DNA of 5,566 bases from Anaerolineae bacterium (GCA_020852775.1 JADZAD010000199.1:1-5566), one strand, 5' to 3'; positions 1 through 4,578 are shown, numbered from the stretch's first letter. Translations and numbers: made by a program. The notes: generated by a model not told the origin, from the letters alone.

Positions 1-14
1 ATTAGCTATTAGCC
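1..14. repeat. Edge of a heptanucleotide tandem repeat
   Basis: The first 14 bases are two 7-bp units, ATTAGCT and ATTAGCC. On the minus strand they read in the ATAGCTA register, the same consensus as the five-unit array at 3583-3617. The array is probably truncated by the window edge. It is noncoding, since 7 is not a multiple of 3 and no ORF covers it. Only two units are visible, so on its own this would be weak; the second array supports it. Confidence 0.5.
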
Positions 15-40
15 AAAAACGACGGTCGCACGGCCTTTCT

Positions 41-79
41 CCCTTCCCCCTTCGTGGGGGAAGGGCCGGGGATGGGGGG
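41..79. repeat. REP-like palindromic intergenic element
   Basis: CCCTTCCCCC (41-50) and GGGGGAAGGG (56-65) form a perfect 10-bp stem around the loop TTCGT. A G-rich tail (CCGGGGATGGGGGG) follows at 66-79. Short hairpins of this pyrimidine/purine type with a GGGG-rich flank are familiar as dispersed intergenic repeats in many GC-rich bacteria. The element abuts the 3' end of the hydrolase gene. Neither strand has a T-run directly after the stem, so it is not a standard intrinsic terminator, although it could protect the transcript 3' end. The repeat-family assignment is inference; the hairpin itself is directly visible. Confidence 0.55.
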
Positions 80-931
80 TCAGCGCAGCCCACGCTCGCT
101 GAGCCAGTGCTCGATGATCCGCAGCGTCTGCTCCGGGGCGGACTGTGGGAAGAGGTGGCCCAGCCCCGGCAGATCGCGGCACTCGATCTGCGGCGCGACG
201 CGCTTCAGGCGGTGCGCGGAGGCCGCGGAATACGCATCGGATTCCGTGCCGCGCAGCGCCAGTACAGGCAGTGCCGGGTCGAGCCGGCGGGCGACGCGGA
301 AGGAATGCGGGTATACCGAGTTGTAATAACGTGCCTCCCATTCCGGTGACCACGCCAGCACGTAGCCGTCGCCATCGGGTGTGGGCCGCAGCAGCCCATC
401 CGTGTAGTGGCGCAGCGTCTCATCCGGCCAGTCAGCGAATACGGGCTTGGAGCGGTAATTCGCGTAGGCCTCCTCCGGGCTCTCGAAGCGCGCGCGGCGG
501 CGGAGCGCCACCCGCGCCAGCGGGCTGATCCGCCGGATGCCCAGCGCCCGTGCCAGCCCGATCACGAAGAGCAGGCGCGGGGAGAGCAGCGTCGGGTCGA
601 GCAGGATCAGCCCACGGAAGCGCCCCGGCTCGGCGGCGGCGTTCAGCAGCGAGGCGATCCCGCCCATCGAGTGGCCCATCAGGATCACGTCCCGCATGCC
701 ATGTGCGCGCATCCCGGCCAGTTGATCCGCTGCCATGTCCTCCCACGTGTGCATCGACTCCAGCGGCTGGGGCTCCGGCCAGAGCGGGCGGGGCAGGAAA
801 GTCACTACCCGGAAGCGCCGGGTAAGAGGCTCCAGCAGCGGGCGATACACCTCCGGCGGGAAGCCGTTGCCCGGCGCGAAGTGGATCAGCGGGCCGCTAC
901 CGCCGTAGTCGTAGAGAGGGTAGGGGGTCAT
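80..931 (-). CDS. Alpha/beta-fold hydrolase
   Basis: A 283-residue soluble enzyme of the alpha/beta hydrolase superfamily (esterase, lipase, haloalkane dehalogenase and related enzymes); the substrate cannot be named. The nucleophile elbow is GHSMGG with Ser88. An oxyanion-hole type segment HFAPGNGFP lies at 17-25. The probable acid is Asp232 (LRGTESDAY) and the probable histidine is His259 (PGLGHLFP), followed by a C-terminal helix. Residues 115-205 hold a helical, Arg-rich stretch consistent with a lid. Length is normal for the family. The ATG at 931 is preferred: it opens directly into the first beta-strand (YPLYDYGGSGPLIHF) and has AGGA upstream. A longer frame back to 1021 adds 30 residues without family-like sequence and runs into the preceding terminator. 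It lies downstream of the small membrane gene but is separated from it by a terminator, so it is probably transcribed alone. Confidence 0.9.
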   Translation of the reverse strand: MTPYPLYDYGGSGPLIHFAPGNGFPPEVYRPLLEPLTRRFRVVTFLPRPLWPEPQPLESMHTWEDMAADQLAGMRAHGMRDVILMGHSMGGIASLLNAAAEPGRFRGLILLDPTLLSPRLLFVIGLARALGIRRISPLARVALRRRARFESPEEAYANYRSKPVFADWPDETLRHYTDGLLRPTPDGDGYVLAWSPEWEARYYNSVYPHSFRVARRLDPALPVLALRGTESDAYSAASAHRLKRVAPQIECRDLPGLGHLFPQSAPEQTLRIIEHWLSERGLR

Positions 932-968
932 CAGGCATCCTGGGTGAAGGTGGGCAAGTCTCGACAGG

Positions 969-1006
969 AGTATAGCCTGCATCCTGCCGGATAAGCCGTA
1001 ATCCGG
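969..1006 (-). promoter_or_regulatory. Candidate promoter and dyad for the hydrolase gene
   Basis: Reading leftward, a TATACT -10-like hexamer occupies 974-969, about 40 bp before the hydrolase ATG. No good -35 is found at the right spacing. Instead the -35 region lies inside a dyad, CCGGAT (987-992), 8-bp spacer, ATCCGG (1001-1006). A protein binding this dyad could replace or block -35 recognition. The sequence elements are seen directly; their function is inferred. Confidence 0.35.
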
Positions 1007-1023
1007 GCCGGCAACAGGCAACG

Positions 1024-1056
1024 AAAAACTCCCTGTCTGTTGGGGGAGACAGGGAG
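1024..1056 (-). terminator. Intrinsic terminator of the small membrane protein gene
   Basis: On the minus strand CTCCCTGTCT and AGACAGGGAG form a perfect 10-bp stem (1056-1047 with 1038-1029) around an 8-nt loop, immediately followed by TTTTT (1028-1024). This is the classic stem plus U-tract of a Rho-independent terminator. It starts 35 bp after the stop codon of the 55-residue gene and ends before the hydrolase promoter region, so it separates the two minus-strand genes. Confidence 0.85.
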
Positions 1057-1091
1057 CGTGATTCGCGGAGTGTGGCTTGCGGAGGAAGCTG

Positions 1092-1259
1092 TCAGATCAG
1101 GTCATTCAGGCGGCTGGTCGTGGAGCGGCTCACGCGGGTAGCCAGCACAAAAGAACCCAGCAGCGCGATGAGCAGCCCCCGGACGGTGTAGATTGCCCCC
1201 TTGCGGGCGGCTTTGACCAGCGGCCTCACCACAGGGGGGTGCTGTTCGAGTGCGTCCAT
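1092..1259 (-). CDS. Small single-pass membrane protein (55 aa), unknown function
   Basis: I do not recognise the family. The 55-residue product has a hydrophilic N-terminus (MDALEQHPPVVRPLVKAARK). One hydrophobic segment follows at about residues 22-42 (AIYTVRGLLIALLGSFVLATRV), then a polar tail rich in Ser, Thr and Arg. Basic residues flank both ends of the membrane segment. The start is fixed by an almost perfect Shine-Dalgarno, AAGGAGGT at 1271-1264, four bases before the ATG. A frame extending back to 1454 lacks such a signal and overlaps the opposite-strand gene. A TATACT box upstream and a strong terminator downstream make a complete compact transcription unit, which supports expression despite the short length. 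It is divergent from the HTH protein gene at 1432. Confidence 0.75.
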   Translation of the reverse strand: MDALEQHPPVVRPLVKAARKGAIYTVRGLLIALLGSFVLATRVSRSTTSRLNDLI

Positions 1260-1304
1260 ACACACCTCCTTTTCGTCCTTTGAGCGTTCTGCTCTCCAGA
1301 ATAG

Positions 1305-1310
1305 AGTATA
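1305..1310 (-). promoter_or_regulatory. -10 box for the small membrane protein gene
   Basis: TATACT on the minus strand (1310-1305), within the palindrome AGTATACT (1305-1312), would give a leader of about 39 nt ahead of the ATG at 1259. No convincing -35 hexamer is seen 16-18 bp upstream, so the promoter is weak, activated, or wrongly placed. Confidence 0.4.
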
Positions 1311-1339
1311 CTGAACCTGTATATGATTCACGTATGAAT
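1307..1339. promoter_or_regulatory. Two inverted repeats in the divergent promoter region
   Basis: TATAC (1307-1311) and GTATA (1319-1323) form a dyad with a 7-bp spacer. ATTCA (1326-1330) and TGAAT (1335-1339) form a second dyad with a 4-bp spacer. Both lie in the AT-rich island between the minus-strand small membrane gene and the plus-strand HTH gene, overlapping -10-like hexamers for both directions (TATGAT at 1322-1327 on plus). Their position suits operator sites shared by the two genes, perhaps for the HTH protein itself. The binding role is inference, and short dyads do occur by chance. Confidence 0.35.
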
Positions 1340-1431
1340 TTCGCCGGATGGGCATGCGTTGTTCCCGCCGGTCAGATGGTATACGCAGCCAGCCTCGCGC
1401 CGGTTGCACAACCGTTTCAGGAGGGCGCGGC

Positions 1432-1827
1432 GTGCCCGTCTTTATTGAGAACATGGTGCTCTACACCGTCGAGGAACTGGCTGATATCCTCGGCCTGAGC
1501 CGTGAGACGATCCGCAAGCACATGCGCGAGAAGAAGCTGCGCGGGCGCAAGATGTCGCGGGTGTGGTACGCCACCTCAGAGGACCTGCAGGAGTACTTCT
1601 CGCTGGTGTTTGGCGGTACGCTCGAACTGCCTGAGCCGCAGTTTCCACCGCCCGTCCCACCCGCGCCCGTCCCTCCAGTGGAATCGGCTCCGCCACCGCC
1701 GCCACCGGCGCCGCCACCAGTGGGGGGCGAAGACTGGCGGGTTGAACTGGAGCGGCTCAAGGCTCGTGTATCGGAAATGCGTCAGTTGGCCGAGCGCATC
1801 GAGCGCGGCCTGTCCACGCCCCGGTAG
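1432..1827 (+). CDS. HTH (excisionase/MerR-like) DNA-binding protein with Pro-rich linker and coiled coil
   Basis: A 131-residue protein with three visible parts. Residues about 10-58 match the helix-turn-helix_17 / excisionase-type DNA-binding domain: LYTVEELADILGLSRETIRK is the tri-helical HTH, and KLRGRKMSRVWYATSEDLQEYF is the beta-wing followed by the typical last helix. Residues 66-98 are very proline-rich (runs of PPP), an extended flexible linker. Residues 102-127 (WRVELERLKARVSEMRQLAERIERG) are an amphipathic helix likely to form a coiled coil and dimerise. The GTG start at 1432 is chosen because AGGAGGG (1419-1425) sits six bases upstream; the frame open from 1348 has no such signal. 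A site-specific transcription regulator is more likely than a true excisionase, since no integrase is nearby. Targets are unknown; nearby palindromes are candidates. Confidence 0.85.
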   Translation: MPVFIENMVLYTVEELADILGLSRETIRKHMREKKLRGRKMSRVWYATSEDLQEYFSLVFGGTLELPEPQFPPPVPPAPVPPVESAPPPPPPAPPPVGGEDWRVELERLKARVSEMRQLAERIERGLSTPR

Positions 1828-1839
1828 CGCAGCGCTACC
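1823..1839. promoter_or_regulatory. 17-bp perfect palindrome upstream of the papain-like gene
   Basis: GGTAGCGCAGCGCTACC is an exact inverted repeat of two 8-bp arms about one central A (1831). It overlaps the TAG stop codon of the HTH gene. Its centre lies about 41 bp upstream of the start point predicted from the TATAAT box at 1860-1865, covering the place where a -35 hexamer would be, and no good -35 is present. That geometry fits an activator site or an operator. No T-run follows, so it is not a standard terminator. The function is inferred. Confidence 0.45.
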
Positions 1840-1859
1840 CCCTGACAGAGGTGATGGCG

Positions 1860-1865
1860 TATAAT
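1860..1865 (+). promoter_or_regulatory. -10 box (TATAAT) for the papain-like gene
   Basis: This is an exact consensus -10 hexamer 49 bp before the GTG start at 1915, giving a leader of about 43 nt. The nearest -35-like sequence, CTGACA at 1842-1847, is only 12 bp away, which is too close for ordinary sigma-70 spacing. The promoter is therefore probable but non-standard. Confidence 0.45.
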
Positions 1866-1914
1866 CAGGCTGTCCTTGGCTGACTGTACTGGAACAGAAA
1901 GGGAGATCGAAACT

Positions 1915-2628
1915 GTGGCTGCCAAGCGTGTCAAGCATCGCCAACTCGCTGTTGCTGATTTCCGCCCCTCGAAGAACGGCCTGCAGTTCCCCAACCGCTT
2001 CCCCGGCATCCCGCTCCCTGATGCGTTGAGTAAACTGATTGACACGTCCCGCAGCGTGCACGGCCTGTGCGGAGGGATGTGCTTCACGGTGATCGACTAC
2101 ACGCGGGCGAAGAAGGTGCCACCGAAGGCGGCAAAAGTCCCGGATAAGGAGACCTCGCTCTACGAGTATCTCTCGAAACGCCAGATGGCCTCGTGGGGCA
2201 CGATGAGCTCGCAGATTCTGCGCTATGTGCAGTGGATGACCTACTCGGACAGCAAGGCGCAGGCCGAGTCATGGGAGTCGTGGCAGGAGTTGAAGAAGAA
2301 CCTCGACGAGGGCGACCTGACCGTGATCGGCCTGATCTATACCGATTTCAGCGAGTCGATCCGGGTGTGGGATAACCACCAGGTGCTGGCCTACGGCTAC
2401 GAGGTGCTTGAGGACGACACCATCCAGATCGACCTGTACGACCCGAACTACCCGAAGGACGATACGATCACCCTGCAGGTGACGCCGGTCAAGATCAAGG
2501 ATGGAGATACGAAGACCGAACAGGCGGTGACGTGTGTACAGATGCGCGGAGATAAGAAGATCCACGATGTGCACGGCTTCCTGATCGTGCCCTACGAGTT
2601 CACGCCGCCCCCGGACAGGCTGGCTTAG
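1915..2628 (+). CDS. Putative papain-like cysteine peptidase-family protein, uncharacterised
   Basis: A 237-residue protein without signal peptide or membrane segment. Visible motifs suggest a papain-like Cys-His-Asn/Asp fold. GLxFxNxF lies at 22-29. HGLCGGMCF at 49-57 holds candidate nucleophiles Cys52 and Cys56. DNHQVLAYGY at 153-162 holds candidate His155. IDLYDPNYP at 172-180 holds candidate Asp176 or Asn178. The order Cys, NH-x-VLAYGY, YDPN resembles C39/papain-type peptidases and related uncharacterised bacterial proteins. I infer the fold from motif order only, and the activity could be peptidase, transglutaminase-like or lost. The GTG at 1915 is preferred because AAGGGAG (1899-1905) precedes it by nine bases; a TTG 39 bp upstream is the longer alternative. 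The epimerase gene follows after 30 bp, probably in one operon; the HTH gene lies 87 bp upstream. Confidence 0.8.
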   Translation: MAAKRVKHRQLAVADFRPSKNGLQFPNRFPGIPLPDALSKLIDTSRSVHGLCGGMCFTVIDYTRAKKVPPKAAKVPDKETSLYEYLSKRQMASWGTMSSQILRYVQWMTYSDSKAQAESWESWQELKKNLDEGDLTVIGLIYTDFSESIRVWDNHQVLAYGYEVLEDDTIQIDLYDPNYPKDDTITLQVTPVKIKDGDTKTEQAVTCVQMRGDKKIHDVHGFLIVPYEFTPPPDRLA

Positions 2629-2658
2629 CCCGTCCACCATACCAGAAGGCAAACCGCT

Positions 2659-3528
2659 GTGCGTGTATTCCTCACCGGTGGCTCCGGCGACCTGGGCCGC
2701 GTCCTGTCGCGTCTGCTCGCGGCACGCGGCGATACGCCTGTCAACCTCGATATCCGCCCGCCTGCCGAACCGCATGGCGAATATATTGCCGGGTCGGTCA
2801 CCGACCGGGCGCTGCTCCGGCGCGTTCTGCCAGGCAGCGACTGCGTGGTGCACATCGCGGGCTGGCACGGCTATCACCTCGTCACCGGCAAAGCCGATGC
2901 CTACGACTTCTGGGATCTGAACGTCAACGGCACGTTCGAGGTCTTCGAGGCGGCGCTGCGTGCCGGGATCAGCCGCGTGGTGTACATCTCCAGCGTGGAT
3001 ATCGAGCTGACCCCGCAGATTTACGGGCACTCGAAGGTGCTGTGTGAGGAACTGGCGCACGGCTACGCCGCCCGGCACGACATGTCGGTGCTGATCCTGC
3101 GGCCCCGTGCCTTCATCCCGTACTGGAACCGCACGGTGTATTCGTCTTATGTCGAGTGGGCGAAGTGGTACTGGGGTGGGGCGGTGCACGTCGATGACGT
3201 GGCACAGGCGACGCTCAAGGGGGTTGATCTGCTGATGCGGCAGAAGCTGACCGCGCCCCTGACGCTGGCGGTGGATGGGAAGTACGAGTACACCGCCGCC
3301 GACCTCGATGCGTGGGATGCTGACGGGCCTGGCAGCACCTTTGAACGGGTCTACCCCGGCAAGTCGGCGCTGGTCAGGGCGCACGGGCTCGACCCCGCGC
3401 AGGCCCCCAGCGTCTATGACATGAGCGAGACACGCCGCTGGCTGGGCTACGAACCCGCCTTCAGCCTGCGTAACCTGCTCGATGAACTGGAGAGCTACGG
3501 CGAAGCCGGCCCGCCGTATGAGTTCTGA
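2659..3528 (+). CDS. NAD-dependent epimerase/dehydratase (extended SDR)
   Basis: A 289-residue extended short-chain dehydrogenase/reductase. The N-terminal Rossmann motif is TGGSGDLG (6-13), and Asp31 at the end of strand 2 (VNLDIRP) indicates NAD(H) preference. SVTD (46-49) and VVHIAGWHG (63-71) follow the usual strand pattern for adenine-ring and cofactor contacts. The catalytic set is Ser111/Ser112 (YISSVD) plus Tyr122 and Lys126 in YGHSK. LRPRAFIP (147-154) and GGAVHVDDVAQA (173-184) are typical of nucleotide-sugar epimerase-like members. The C-terminal substrate domain runs to PPYEF; total length is slightly short for UDP-sugar epimerases but normal for this broad group. The GTG start opens straight into the first strand (MRVFLTGG), with AGAAGG (2644-2649) nine bases before it. 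The substrate cannot be told from sequence. It is probably cotranscribed with the papain-like gene. Confidence 0.92.
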   Translation: MRVFLTGGSGDLGRVLSRLLAARGDTPVNLDIRPPAEPHGEYIAGSVTDRALLRRVLPGSDCVVHIAGWHGYHLVTGKADAYDFWDLNVNGTFEVFEAALRAGISRVVYISSVDIELTPQIYGHSKVLCEELAHGYAARHDMSVLILRPRAFIPYWNRTVYSSYVEWAKWYWGGAVHVDDVAQATLKGVDLLMRQKLTAPLTLAVDGKYEYTAADLDAWDADGPGSTFERVYPGKSALVRAHGLDPAQAPSVYDMSETRRWLGYEPAFSLRNLLDELESYGEAGPPYEF

Positions 3529-3582
3529 GTGAACGTTCCCCGGCCTGGCGAGGCTGCACACGCGCCCGCTCTCCGGAGGTAG

Positions 3583-3617
3583 ATAGCCAACAGCTAACAG
3601 CCAACCGCTAATAGCTG
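3583..3617. repeat. Heptanucleotide tandem repeat, five units
   Basis: Five consecutive 7-bp units are visible: ATAGCCA, ACAGCTA, ACAGCCA, ACCGCTA, ATAGCTG (consensus A-Y-A-G-C-Y-A). They lie in the 109-bp gap between the epimerase and HAD genes. The same motif appears in the opposite orientation at the left window edge (1-14). Heptad arrays of this sort are known as intergenic repeats in some bacteria, for example cyanobacterial STRR sequences; relation to those is not claimed. The alternating AGCT/AGCC units make the array partly self-complementary. Confidence 0.75.
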
Positions 3618-3623
3618 CTTTTT
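3591..3623 (+). terminator. Possible weak terminator formed by the heptad repeat
   Basis: CAGCTA (3591-3596) pairs with TAGCTG (3612-3617). An inner AGC/GCT pairing shortens the loop, and C then TTTTT (3619-3623) follows. The stem is short and interrupted, so termination would be partial. It may separate the epimerase unit from the HAD gene, or only attenuate read-through. The T-run ends 14 bp before the HAD start codon. Confidence 0.4.
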
Positions 3624-3637
3624 GAAAGGTTGTTGTA

Positions 3638-4315
3638 ATGACGCTCCGTGCCATTCTGTTTGACTTTGACGGCCTGATGATGCAGACCGAGACGGCGTAT
3701 TACGGCGGCTGGAAGGCCGTGTACGATGAATACGGCGTCGAACTGCCGATGGACTACTTCGTGAAGATGATCGGCGGTGGCTTCGGCCACAACCCGTTCC
3801 AGTACCTGGCGGACCAGACGAACAAGCCGATCGACGAGAAGGCGATCTGGAAGCGCGTGATGGATGTGCACTGGGAGATGGCGCTCGATGAGCCGCTGAT
3901 GCCCGGCGTCCAGCAGTGGATCGACGATGCCAGGAAGATGGGCCTCAGGATGGCCGTCGCCTCCAGCTCTCCACACAGTTGGATCGACTTCCATATGAAG
4001 CGCGTCGGCGTGTGGGACGACTTCCAGGCGGTGATCTGCCGTGATGACGTGCCGCTGCGCAAGCCCGCGCCCGACCTGTACGTCGCGGCGATGAGGGCGC
4101 TGGAGGTGCAGCCGGAGGACTGCCTCGTGCTGGAGGACTCCGAGCACGGCGTGGACGCGGCCATCGCTGCCGGGGTCTACGTTGTGGTGGTGCCGCACCA
4201 CTTCACCGAGCACATGGAGGTCAGCCACGCGAACCGTTCGATCCCGTCGCTGGCCGAGGTTTCGCTGGCGGACGTGATCCGCGGGATGGAAGAGGAACGC
4301 TCCCGGCGCGCCTGA
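3638..4315 (+). CDS. HAD-superfamily hydrolase, subfamily IA (beta-phosphoglucomutase-like)
   Basis: A 225-residue cytosolic HAD enzyme with all four family motifs. Motif I is FDFDG with nucleophile Asp9 and acid/base Asp11. Motif II is VASSS (Ser109/Ser110). Motif III is Lys142 in RKPAPD. Motif IV is LEDSEHG with Glu166 and Asp167 for magnesium binding. The insertion between motifs I and II (about residues 18-85) is the alpha-helical C1 cap of the phosphoglycolate phosphatase / beta-phosphoglucomutase / sugar-phosphatase group. The pattern DGLMMQTE plus LEDSEHG is typical of sugar-phosphate phosphatases and mutases, but the substrate cannot be fixed. The ATG at 3638 has AAAGG (3625-3629) eight bases upstream and starts directly at strand 1 (LRAILFDFDG). 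The gene is 109 bp after the epimerase gene and could be reached by read-through. Confidence 0.93.
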   Translation: MTLRAILFDFDGLMMQTETAYYGGWKAVYDEYGVELPMDYFVKMIGGGFGHNPFQYLADQTNKPIDEKAIWKRVMDVHWEMALDEPLMPGVQQWIDDARKMGLRMAVASSSPHSWIDFHMKRVGVWDDFQAVICRDDVPLRKPAPDLYVAAMRALEVQPEDCLVLEDSEHGVDAAIAAGVYVVVVPHHFTEHMEVSHANRSIPSLAEVSLADVIRGMEEERSRRA

Positions 4316-4360
4316 AGCAGAGCTTAACCGGGTGATCATCATCTCTTAACATTCGGGCGC

Positions 4361-4366
4361 TATCAT
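4361..4366 (+). promoter_or_regulatory. Possible -10 box upstream of the structured intergenic segment
   Basis: TATCAT at 4361-4366 lies 45 bp after the HAD stop. No good -35 occurs at standard spacing (TTAACA at 4346 is too close). Support comes mainly from the resemblance of this and the following sequence to the better promoter at 4517-4522, where a similar hairpin also begins about 41-44 bp after the -10. Confidence 0.25.
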
Positions 4367-4404
4367 CCGAACATCTTGCGGGACAGCCGCTTGCGGGGGC
4401 GGCC

Positions 4405-4428
4405 GCTTCTGATGAGCGTTTCCAGAAG
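4405..4428 (+). repeat. First copy of the CTTCTGATG...CCAGAAG hairpin
   Basis: GCTTCTGATG (4405-4414) and CCAGAAG (4422-4428) match the second copy at 4558-4577. Both fold through the same CTTCTG/CAGAAG stem; here the loop is 11 nt, in the other copy 7 nt. Different loops with conserved stems suggest the RNA structure is what is shared. Confidence 0.45.
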
Positions 4429-4443
4429 AAGGTGAGTGTGTGC

Positions 4444-4483
4444 GAACAAGACAGGTAACCCTACCTGTCCTGTTCCGCTTTTT
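4444..4483 (+). terminator. Strong intrinsic terminator
   Basis: GACAGGTA (4450-4457) and TACCTGTC (4462-4469) pair perfectly around the loop ACCC. After one A/C mismatch, GAACA (4444-4448) pairs with TGTTC (4471-4475), and TTTTT follows at 4479-4483. This is the best terminator in the window. It lies 128 bp past the HAD stop, unusually far, and just upstream of the lipoprotein promoter, isolating the two units. Confidence 0.9.
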
Positions 4484-4494
4484 CATCTCCGCAC

Positions 4495-4522
4495 TTGCAG
4501 GGCATAGGGTCAGGGTTATAAT
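4495..4522 (+). promoter_or_regulatory. Promoter of the pentapeptide lipoprotein gene
   Basis: TTGCAG (4495-4500), a 16-bp spacer and an exact TATAAT (4517-4522) make a plausible sigma-70-type promoter. The start would be near 4529, giving a leader of about 85 nt before the ATG at 4613. That leader holds two hairpins (4534-4548 and 4558-4578). Confidence 0.65.
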
Positions 4523-4557
4523 CTATCTTACGCGGAGCAACGTGCTCTGGACTACAG

Positions 4558-4578
4558 GCTTCTGATGCGGCCAGAAGT
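4558..4578 (+). repeat. Second copy of the CTTCTGATG...CCAGAAG hairpin, in the lipoprotein leader
   Basis: GCTTCTG (4558-4564) pairs with CAGAAGT (4572-4578; the last pair is G-U) around a 7-nt loop. It lies 41 bp after the TATAAT box and 35 bp before the lipoprotein start. A second small hairpin, GAGCA/TGCTC (4535-4539 with 4543-4547), precedes it. The pair may regulate translation or stabilise the mRNA; this is inferred. Confidence 0.45.

Larger units (their letters stand above)
4373..4483 (+). ncRNA. Candidate small structured RNA or leader ending at a terminator
   Basis: Between a -10-like box (4361) and a strong terminator lie two further hairpins: GCCGC/GCGGC (4386-4390 with 4399-4403) and CTTCTG/CAGAAG (4406-4411 with 4423-4428). 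With the terminator this makes three hairpins in about 110 nt with no proper ORF, an arrangement expected for a small RNA. Alternatives are a long 3' UTR of the HAD gene, whose own terminator would then be this one, or a decayed leader duplicate of the lipoprotein gene. No known RNA family is recognised. Confidence 0.3.

Noticed and set aside
41..65. Hairpin as the intrinsic terminator of the hydrolase gene
   Set aside because: On the minus strand the stem is followed by AGAAAGGCC, with no T-run; the nearest run of T (19-15) is too far from the stem.
407..994. 195-residue plus-strand frame across the hydrolase gene
   Set aside because: It is the mirror of the alpha/beta hydrolase whose catalytic motifs are intact on minus, and it has no plausible binding site or domain.
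3583..3617. CRISPR-like array
   Set aside because: Units are 7 bp and contiguous, with no spacers of CRISPR length and no cas genes nearby.
2269..3654. 461-residue open frame on the minus strand
   Set aside because: It is antisense to the epimerase and the end of the papain-like gene, both with clear family motifs on plus. Its translation is rich in Arg, His and Val without recognisable motifs, typical of a mirror frame in GC-rich DNA.
3608..4342. 244-residue open frame on the minus strand
   Set aside because: It is the mirror of the HAD gene, which carries all four catalytic motifs on plus. The minus product is His/Arg/Asp-rich with no domain.
4406..4450. Hammerhead ribozyme: the CTGATGAG core sequence is present at 4409-4416
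   Set aside because: A hammerhead needs stem II to be followed by GAAA and a stem III with a cleavage site. After CTGATGAG there is no stem closed by GAAA (only GAAC at 4444), and the related copy at 4558 reads CTGATGCG, which breaks the core.
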